Assembly (NCBI GenBank): GCA_963803295.1
Contig: CAWDMC010000009.1
Location: 186,001-250,000, forward strand
Length of the DNA stretch: 64,000 nucleotides
Direction of reading: 5' to 3'
Source of the DNA: CAWDMC01 sp963803295
Lineage (GTDB): Bacteria > Acidobacteriota > Terriglobia > UBA7540
A model generated the notes under the pieces. That model had not been told where the DNA came from. It was given only the letters and a program-made list of their open reading frames with translations, and did no database searches. Both the position numbers and the translations under genes were made by a program. How positions within the stretch are numbered: position 1 is the first letter of the stretch; each line of letters opens with the position of its first letter. Positions 58,236 through 64,000 of this stretch are shown here, in pieces.

Positions 58236-59180
58236 CTAGTGCAGTCTTGCTAGCAGGTCCCGGGCCGCCTGCTGATTGTCGGCCACCTCCGGACCGTAAT
58301 CCGGATCGGGGCACATCTGCAAAACGCGCTCCAGCAGCCGCCGGGTATCTTCACGGCGTCCGGTTGACTCATAGCTCTCCGCCAGATAGACCATGGCCAT
58401 CGAGTCGTGGGGCCAGCGCTTGAGGCACTCTTCCAGCACCTCGACGGACTTCTGCTTGTCACCGCCCTTAAAGAAAGGAGCGCGAAAATAAAGGCGGCCG
58501 AGGGTGCGCATTCCAGATCCGTCTTCGTAACTGGCGTCGAGACGGACCACCTTCTCCATTTCCGTGCGAATCGAATCGATCAGGCGAAAGCCCTCAATCA
58601 GGTTGCTTTCCTCGGCCAGCAGCCCATAGCTCGCGCCCAGCCAGAAGTGTCCCTCCACCCGGTTCGGCTGCAGGTATACCGCCTTCTTCCCTGCCTCGAT
58701 AGCGTCGCGCAGATCCGTCACTCTCTGCTTGTCTTCGGTGTGACGGGCCAGGTAATTGTCGAACTTCGCGATCCGCCACCAGCATTCATAGTCCTGGGGG
58801 TGTGCCCCCGCCATCTGCCGCAGGAAGATCAGTCCGGTAGTTATGTTACTCGGATTCTGCCGACCGAGAAAGTAGTCATCGGCTTTGATGAGATAAGAAT
58901 TCGAAAGCGCCGGCCTGCTTGTGGCGCCGGTGGTTGTGGCACTGGCCATTGGCGCGATGCCCTCGCGGGCCAAAGCCGTACAAGCGGAAGCGATCAGGAC
59001 AACACCCCAGATCAAGGCGTGCCCGATTTCTCCCTTGGCCCGTCGGGGGAAAGATGCCGGCAGCGAGCGGGACAAGCCCGGGCTTCGATGGGTCGATCGA
59101 TACCCGCAACGCCCGAAGTCCGACTGCCTGCGGTTCAAACGACAAGCGTTAATCTGGCAATCTCCTTTCTCCAGTTGCAA
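58236..59180 (-). CDS. TPR-like exported protein, possible lipoprotein
   Basis: This is a protein of up to 314 residues. The C-terminal 220 residues are TPR-like helices (ECWWRIAKFDNYLARHTEDK, GKKAVYLQPNRVEGHFWLGA, SMAMVYLAESYESTGRREDT). A hydrophobic stretch at about residues 54-70 (ALIWGVVLIASACTALA) is a likely lipoprotein signal with the cysteine in ASAC. The true start is therefore probably internal, at a TTG near residue 56 preceded by GGGAGAA. It ends nine bases before the membrane-protein gene downstream, so they are likely co-transcribed. Confidence 0.65.
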   Translation of the reverse strand: MQLEKGDCQINACRLNRRQSDFGRCGYRSTHRSPGLSRSLPASFPRRAKGEIGHALIWGVVLIASACTALAREGIAPMASATTTGATSRPALSNSYLIKADDYFLGRQNPSNITTGLIFLRQMAGAHPQDYECWWRIAKFDNYLARHTEDKQRVTDLRDAIEAGKKAVYLQPNRVEGHFWLGASYGLLAEESNLIEGFRLIDSIRTEMEKVVRLDASYEDGSGMRTLGRLYFRAPFFKGGDKQKSVEVLEECLKRWPHDSMAMVYLAESYESTGRREDTRRLLERVLQMCPDPDYGPEVADNQQAARDLLARLH

Positions 59181-59280
59181 GCCTTAGCAAAACATCTCCG
59201 CGCGCAACCTGCTGTGCCTCGCCCGAAATTCGGTCTCGCAAACCCTGCCTGAGCTAAGATGCTGTCAAGGAGACTCTGAG

Positions 59281-60999
59281 ATGGCAGAGACTGTAACGAC
59301 GCCGGCCTCGCCCGAGAAGGCCCGGCCACCTAAACCGATCCGGGCGCCCCGCGGGAATTCACTCGTCTGCAAGGGTTGGCAGCAGGAAGCCGCAATGCGC
59401 ATGCTCATGAACAATCTTGACCCCGAGGTGGCCGAACGTCCCCAAGACCGGGTGGTCTATGGTGGAACGGGTAAAGCAGCGCGTAATTGGCCATGTTACC
59501 ACGCAATTATCGAGTCCTTGAAGGGTCTTGACGACGATGAAACCCTGCTCGTGCAGTCCGGTAAGCCGGTGGGTGTTTTCGAGACCCATGAAGGCGCCCC
59601 ACGCGTCTTAATCGCCAACTCGAACCTGGTTGGACACTGGTCTAATTGGGAGAAGTTTCATGAGCTGGAGCGCCTCGGCCTGATCATGTACGGCCAAATG
59701 ACTGCAGGGAGCTGGATCTACATCGGCACCCAGGGCATTTTGCAGGGCACTTACGAGACCTTTGCCGCCGCCGGCCGCAAGCACTTTGCCGGCGACTTGG
59801 CAGGAAAGCTCGTGGTTACCGGCGGGATGGGTGGGATGGGCGGAGCGCAACCTCTCGCCGCTACCCTTAACGGCGCCGCCTTTCTGGGCATTGAAGTGGA
59901 TCCCGAGCGCATCAAGCGCCGCATCCGCACCGGCTACCTCGACGTTATGGTGAACAGTCTGGATGAGGCTCTGCGCATCCTGAAGAACGCCGTCCGCCAG
60001 AAGCAAGGAACTTCCGTAGGACTGGTAGGCAATTGCGCTGAAATCATCCCGGAACTTGCCCGCCGAGGAGTAGTCCCCGATCTGCTTACGGACCAGACCA
60101 GCGCCCATGATCCGCTGAACGGGTACATTCCGGCCAAATTGAGTTTCGCCGAAGCCGCCGAACTGCGCAGGCGGAGCCCGGCAGATTATCTGAAGCGATC
60201 GTACGAGTCAATCGCCTGCCACGTTCAGGGCATGCTGGACCTTCAGAAGATGGGAGCTGCCACGTTCGACTACGGCAACAATATCCGCACCATGGCCTTC
60301 GAGCATGGCGGCGTGAAAAACGCCTATGACTTTCCTGGATTCGTGCCCGCCTACATTCGGCCACTTTTTTGTGAGGGACGAGGCCCATACCGATGGGTGG
60401 CGCTGTCGGGCGATCCGGCCGATATCCACCGCACCGACGATCTGGTGCTGGAACTCTTTCCCGAGAACGAAATCCTGAGCCGTTGGATTCGCCTCGCGCG
60501 CAAATACGTCCAGTTTCAAGGGCTGCCTTCGCGCATTTGTTGGCTCGGCTATGGCGAGCGTGCACGTTTCGGCGAACGAATAAACCACCTGGTTGCCACC
60601 GGCGAGGTTAAGGCTCCGATCGTCATCGGGCGTGATCACCTCGACTGCGGCTCCGTCGCCTCGCCCTTCCGCGAAACGGAGAGCATGAAGGACGGGAGCG
60701 ATGCCATCGCTGACTGGCCGATTCTCAATGCCCTGCTAAACACAGCCTCCGGCGCAAGCTGGGTGTCATTCCATAATGGCGGCGGCGTGGGGATCGGATA
60801 CTCCATGCACGCGGGACAAGTCACGGTCGCCGACGGCACTCCGGAGATGGCGAAAAGGATCAATCGAGTGCTCACCAACGATCCAGGAATTGGGGTTGCC
60901 CGGCACGCCGATGCGGGATACGAGGAAGCGAAGGCGTTTGCGCGGGAGACTGGCTTAAGAATCCCGATGAGCGATAAGCAATCGCCCGGAGAGAGTTAG
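59281..60999 (+). CDS. hutU: Urocanate hydratase (urocanase)
   Basis: This 572-residue cytosolic enzyme of histidine degradation hydrates urocanate to imidazolonepropionate with tightly bound NAD+. The sequence is diagnostic throughout: QDRVVYGGTGKAARNWPCYH, VVTGGMGGMGGAQPLAATLN, LLTDQTSAHDPLNGYIP and the active-site GLPSRICWLGYGERARFGER (with its Cys). GRDHLDCGSVASPFRETESM and WVSFHNGGGVGIGYSMHAGQ complete it. No hutH, hutI or hutG gene is nearby, so the rest of the pathway is elsewhere. Confidence 0.96.
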   Translation: MAETVTTPASPEKARPPKPIRAPRGNSLVCKGWQQEAAMRMLMNNLDPEVAERPQDRVVYGGTGKAARNWPCYHAIIESLKGLDDDETLLVQSGKPVGVFETHEGAPRVLIANSNLVGHWSNWEKFHELERLGLIMYGQMTAGSWIYIGTQGILQGTYETFAAAGRKHFAGDLAGKLVVTGGMGGMGGAQPLAATLNGAAFLGIEVDPERIKRRIRTGYLDVMVNSLDEALRILKNAVRQKQGTSVGLVGNCAEIIPELARRGVVPDLLTDQTSAHDPLNGYIPAKLSFAEAAELRRRSPADYLKRSYESIACHVQGMLDLQKMGAATFDYGNNIRTMAFEHGGVKNAYDFPGFVPAYIRPLFCEGRGPYRWVALSGDPADIHRTDDLVLELFPENEILSRWIRLARKYVQFQGLPSRICWLGYGERARFGERINHLVATGEVKAPIVIGRDHLDCGSVASPFRETESMKDGSDAIADWPILNALLNTASGASWVSFHNGGGVGIGYSMHAGQVTVADGTPEMAKRINRVLTNDPGIGVARHADAGYEEAKAFARETGLRIPMSDKQSPGES

Positions 61000-61346
61000 C
61001 GCATCTATCACAGCGTCGGCCTTGTCGAGCAGAACCTAAAGACACCGCCATTCCCGGGTGCCGGACGCGCGGTCCGACGCTTTTCGTCGGACCTTCATCG
61101 CGGACCCTTAACGCCGCGTCCGGCCCGTGCAATATCGAAGAGGGATGAATCATCGAGGGACGAATCGGAGCCCCGCGAAGGGAGCTTCGTAAGGACCTTT
61201 GGGCTTGTCCCAGCCAATGCTTGCACTCTCGAATCCTTGCCGTGGGACCGATTCACCAGCCGTTGAAGGGAGAAAGAAGAAAGACAACGAACCTAGTCCT
61301 CGACGACTCAATGCTTTGAGAAAGCTGTGAGGTTATGACGCGACCT
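61000..61346. other. Intergenic stretch with nested palindrome
   Basis: No gene is recognised in the 347 bp between hutU and the HEAT-type lipoprotein gene, which converge here. It holds the structured element at 61060-61124. Confidence 0.5.
61060..61124. repeat. Nested palindrome downstream of hutU
   Basis: An outer 10-bp stem (GCCGGACGCG at 61060-61069 with CGCGTCCGGC at 61115-61124) encloses a perfect 9-bp hairpin (GGTCCGACG at 61071-61079, CGTCGGACC at 61085-61093, loop CTTTT). There is no T tract after it. Confidence 0.75.
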
Positions 61347-61914
61347 CTACAGATCTCCAATGCTCAGTTTCATATCCTCATCGGCAGCCTCGACAGCCTT
61401 CCGTAACCGCTCGGCCGCCTTGGACGATGGAGCCTCTCGTGCACTTTCCTTCAGACAGTTGTCGGCCCCGCCCGGGTCGTCACGAAAGATAAGCCTAATC
61501 GCATATCTTGCGTTCCTGCTCTCGATCGAGCTGAATTCGTGCGCCTCAACCACTTTGACAAGCGCCGGAAGAGCTCGGCTTTCCGATTTCTACCAGGGCC
61601 TCCCGCGCCGGATAGTGGGAAGTGCTCGTGGGTTGCACCACCCGAGGACCACCTTCCCTCTCCCATCGGTATGCATAGCGGAAACCCAAAAGGTTGATGA
61701 GATCAGGAATTGCCTCTACTGCTCGAAGCTCTCCAAGCCTTCGGATGGCCAGAACTGCCCCATCTGGGTCCTTCTGGACCAGCCCTGGTTCCCGCAAGAG
61801 TTTTAGCGGATCTTCAATCGTTTCGGCCGAAGATCTCTCGAAATTGTTGGGGTTTACCGAGGGCCCGCAGGCCCAGACCGCACAAAGCGTCATGATTCCG
61901 ATGATACCTAACAT
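61347..61914 (-). pseudogene. HEAT-repeat lipoprotein, single frameshift
   Basis: This is a predicted lipoprotein (MLGIIGIMTLCAVWACGPS, lipidated at Cys16) whose body has HEAT-like helices (AVLAIRRLGELRAVEAIPDL, PAREALVEIGKP). One extra A at about 61580 shifts the frame. The repeat resumes as ALPALVKVVEAHEFSSIESR and ends at 61347. Start ATG 61914 has GGAAGG upstream. The open pieces are 61914-61546 and 61553-61347. Apart from the shift it looks intact. Confidence 0.7.
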
Positions 61915-61955
61915 ATTCGACCTTCCCTTTCGGAGATCGCAGGTCGCTCGCACTC

Positions 61956-62942
61956 TCACTGAAGATTCCACGTGGTCTGAGTCTGTCCTGCGCCCGCGAT
62001 ATTGTCGCCCGATACGTCGCTCTTGAGTTGGTCACCAGTACTTGTGCCAACGACAGATACGCGTGAGAACCAGTAAAGATCCGGTGAAACGACCAGGGCT
62101 GGCGAGTTCAGCACTGCCCATTCACGGTAATTGGTCCGAATTCGATAAATCGCGCCGACTGGTACACCGCCGATGCCCGGCGCATCTAGGTCGTCGATCT
62201 TCCCGGCCGATCCACCCGACTGAGGATTATCATCACGGTACTTCGCCAGTGATGTGTCGTCGTAAATGGGTGGTGCGGTTTGTTGATAAAAGGGAAGTAC
62301 CGTGAAAATCTTGTCCTCGCGGACTTCCCTATGGATGGTTATCGAGCCCGTAAAGTTGGTCGGAAAGACAGCACCGACGACCTGCACGCCCGTGCCCCAA
62401 TAGGTATTCGCGTAATATCTAGTTCCAAGACTGCTGGTCCCCAGATCAGCCCTAAAACTCCCCAGGCCCGCGTTGTCACTAGAAATGGTCCCGGTGGTCA
62501 CCAACGACAGGAGTACGTACGGCAACGTTGTTGACGCCTGACTCGAAGTGTAAACGATCCAAGCATAAATCGCGTAGCAGAAACCCTGGTTCGTGCTTTG
62601 AACAAAGTAAGTCCCGATATCACTGGGATCGAAGGGCAGTGACGCGTCTACACGGACCGAGTTTTGGGCGCTTCTCTGCATGGGACCCCATTTGCGTCCC
62701 TTTGGGCTGGTCAGCGACGTGGTGACGTAAGCCATGTGGTACATGGTGGATGTGGTGACGTCCGTTACACCCCACCCATAGACGGTCCCGTCGCTGCCCA
62801 CGGACGCGGCGGAGTACCAGGCATATTGGGCATATGATGGGAGCGGGATGAGAACGGTAACGGCCGCCACAAAGGCAAGTTGGAGGCGCGCCGGAAACGA
62901 CCGGAAGCCGTGCCGTTGTTGCTCGGTTTTCCAGGACTCCAT
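61956..62942 (-). CDS. Secreted hypothetical protein
   Basis: This is a 328-residue exported protein with a signal peptide (ARLQLAFVAAVTVLIPLPSY, cleaved near AQ). The mature domain is beta-rich and Ser/Thr/Tyr-rich (SYAQYAWYSAASVGSDGTVY, VTTGTISSDNAGLGSFRADL, VGAIYRIRTNYREWAVL) with no recognised family. AAGGAG lies nine bases before ATG 62942. It is the middle of three same-strand genes and is probably an envelope or surface protein. Confidence 0.7.
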   Translation of the reverse strand: MESWKTEQQRHGFRSFPARLQLAFVAAVTVLIPLPSYAQYAWYSAASVGSDGTVYGWGVTDVTTSTMYHMAYVTTSLTSPKGRKWGPMQRSAQNSVRVDASLPFDPSDIGTYFVQSTNQGFCYAIYAWIVYTSSQASTTLPYVLLSLVTTGTISSDNAGLGSFRADLGTSSLGTRYYANTYWGTGVQVVGAVFPTNFTGSITIHREVREDKIFTVLPFYQQTAPPIYDDTSLAKYRDDNPQSGGSAGKIDDLDAPGIGGVPVGAIYRIRTNYREWAVLNSPALVVSPDLYWFSRVSVVGTSTGDQLKSDVSGDNIAGAGQTQTTWNLQ

Positions 62943-63004
62943 GATAACTGCTCCTTTCAGGCTAAGACTTCCTCCATAGTGGCAGCAGACAAGCGCAGGC
63001 AAAA

Positions 63005-63646
63005 TCAAGGCTTGGATACTGGGTTACTGGGGAGGTATTTCATCCCGCGCTTGGCGTTTTGAACGTGCGCATCCAACTTGGCTGCACCGTCGGTGCTGAG
63101 CCGGGCGGGGACGGCGCTCAGGGCTGTCGTAAACGCCTGCTGACGCTGCTCGCTTAACGCGAGCAACGCCTGGTAGTCAACCGAACCCGGATAAGGGGCT
63201 GGGTTTCGAGCCAGAATTGCGCCTGCCTGGGTATTCTCGTCGTCGACTTGGCCCTGGAAATTTGCGAGGATCTGGCGCAGCGCTTCCAGGTCCTCATCGG
63301 AAAGACCCGCAGAGGCGAGCTTGGCTCGAAAGCGGTTCACCTGCTGCAGAGTGGGATTCTCCGGTTCGGCAACAGCCAGGAACACCAGCCGGTAAGCGTT
63401 CACGTCGGGTATTAGCTCAGGGTTTTTGGCTCCATCGATCAGGCCGGGAGGATCGGCAGCGGGAACGGCTGATTGGGGCGGTCCCCCAAGCCCCGGAGCA
63501 GGAACCGGGCACGCGATCATGCTTGGCGCCAAGCGCCAATCACGACTCGCGAGGGGAGCAATCAGGCCCGCCAGAGCTAATGCGACTATGAATGTGAGCA
63601 ACAGAGTTGGTAGAAGCCGTGCGTGGTTCGCATTGCCTTTTTTCAA
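63005..63646 (-). CDS. Hypothetical protein with N-terminal membrane anchor
   Basis: This is a 213-residue protein with one N-terminal hydrophobic segment (LLPTLLLTFIVALALAGLIA), a Pro-rich stretch, then a helical domain (YRLVFLAVAEPENPTLQQVN, LSDEDLEALRQILANFQGQV, YQALLALSEQRQQAFTTALS). The start is a TTG. It is the first gene of a three-gene same-strand set ending with the HEAT-type lipoprotein. No function is recognised. Confidence 0.7.
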   Translation of the reverse strand: MKKGNANHARLLPTLLLTFIVALALAGLIAPLASRDWRLAPSMIACPVPAPGLGGPPQSAVPAADPPGLIDGAKNPELIPDVNAYRLVFLAVAEPENPTLQQVNRFRAKLASAGLSDEDLEALRQILANFQGQVDDENTQAGAILARNPAPYPGSVDYQALLALSEQRQQAFTTALSAVPARLSTDGAAKLDAHVQNAKRGMKYLPSNPVSKP

Positions 63647-63759
63647 GATACAGGTGGGAAGAGTGTACGAGCTTGGGTTCTGAATTGTGAGGCATTGGCC
63701 GCCTCCTGGGAGGTGAAATGATAAGGGCGCCGATTATGCTTCGCCGGGGAGGGATTAAA

Positions 63760-63773
63760 GTGACGCTGATCAC
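63760..63773. promoter_or_regulatory. CRP/FNR-type palindrome 1
   Basis: GTGACGCTGATCAC matches the GTGA-N6-TCAC core of CRP/FNR-family sites. It lies about 115 bp upstream of the start of the minus-strand gene ending at 63646 and 22 bp (two helical turns) from the second site. Confidence 0.55.
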
Positions 63774-63781
63774 CGATCTCG

Positions 63782-63795
63782 GTGACGCTAGTCAC
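63782..63795. promoter_or_regulatory. CRP/FNR-type palindrome 2
   Basis: GTGACGCTAGTCAC again matches GTGA-N6-TCAC and is followed by ATTT as in many CRP sites. The two sites share a near-identical spacer (CGCTGA and CGCTAG). Confidence 0.55.
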
Positions 63796-64000
63796 ATTTA
63801 GGCCAAAGCCGAGAGAGGAACAAAAGGGGAGTTCTTTACCTTTCTTTGCAGACCTTCGAGTCTGGTGGTGTGATAGGATCTCCCCTGTCTGCGAGGGACT
63901 CGTCTGATCTGCAGGGGGGTTGCCGAATTCTGTTTTTTGGCCTTTAACGCAGCACTAGTTGGGGCTGGCATCGGGTTGAGGTCTGCAAATAACTCAAGAA

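Larger units (their letters stand above)
63647..64000. other. Intergenic stretch with CRP-type sites
   Basis: No gene is recognised up to the window edge. It contains the two GTGA-N6-TCAC palindromes at 63760 and 63782. The right-hand 200 bp show no ORF with family similarity. Confidence 0.45.

Overview
The window looks like a chromosomal segment of an Acidobacteriota soil or sediment bacterium. The GC content is high (roughly 60%). It carries the remains of an acidobacterial-type duplicated orphan permease (ADOP), a DUF2961 protein, Tat-exported Gfo/Idh/MocA and aldo/keto reductase enzymes, LctP, a bacterial microcompartment (BMC) shell gene, and short palindromic repeats of the kind common in that phylum. 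The phylum call is inference. I see no tRNA, rRNA, CRISPR array, phage or complete insertion sequence.

Layout. 1-10.5 kb is an accessory and decaying area: a partial YCII-type gene, a DUF4157/HINT polymorphic toxin with an overlapping candidate immunity gene, an ADOP pseudogene, a Tat amidase, a frameshifted DUF2961 gene and a glycoside-hydrolase-like remnant. 10.6-22.5 kb is the metabolic centre: a stress protein, a lactate permease, then a tight nucleoside operon (pyrimidine-nucleoside phosphorylase, CNT nucleoside transporter, purine-nucleoside phosphorylase), a RodZ-like protein, a GAF-GGDEF diguanylate cyclase, a lone BMC-H shell gene and an acylating aldehyde dehydrogenase with an unusual C-terminal tail. 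Together these suggest uptake and phosphorolysis of (deoxy)nucleosides, with acetaldehyde from deoxyribose-5-phosphate oxidised inside a microcompartment. The aldolase, phosphopentomutase, shell pentamer and phosphotransacylase are not in the window.

22.5-31 kb holds small membrane proteins, an ARPP-1-domain protein, a sigma factor with a membrane anti-sigma-like partner, kdsD and kdsC for Kdo synthesis, a toxin-antitoxin remnant cut by a repeat, a GAF-ANTAR regulator and iolB. 31-41.5 kb holds a Gfo/Idh/MocA enzyme, a very large frameshifted hybrid histidine kinase, a short Hsp70, an SRPBCC-ArsR operon with a clear promoter and paired operators, a DUF488 protein and a ThuA-like protein.

42-64 kb holds gamma-glutamyltransferase, an aldo/keto reductase, a CPBP protease, a FecR/DUF6600-type secreted protein, a pair of M16 peptidases (one catalytic, one lacking the zinc motif), a frameshifted lipase-maturation-factor-like gene, a frameshifted long-chain acyl-CoA synthetase, small hypothetical genes, a lone urocanase and a three-gene secreted/lipoprotein cluster preceded by two CRP-type palindromes.

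Two themes cut across the window. Several otherwise intact genes carry single-base frameshifts (near 9135, 35480, 53025, 53820, 56245 and 61580), which suggests either draft-assembly errors or widespread recent decay. Palindromic repeats lie in many intergenic gaps; one 54-bp repeat occurs twice with 52 of 54 positions identical, and one of those copies ends a toxin gene.
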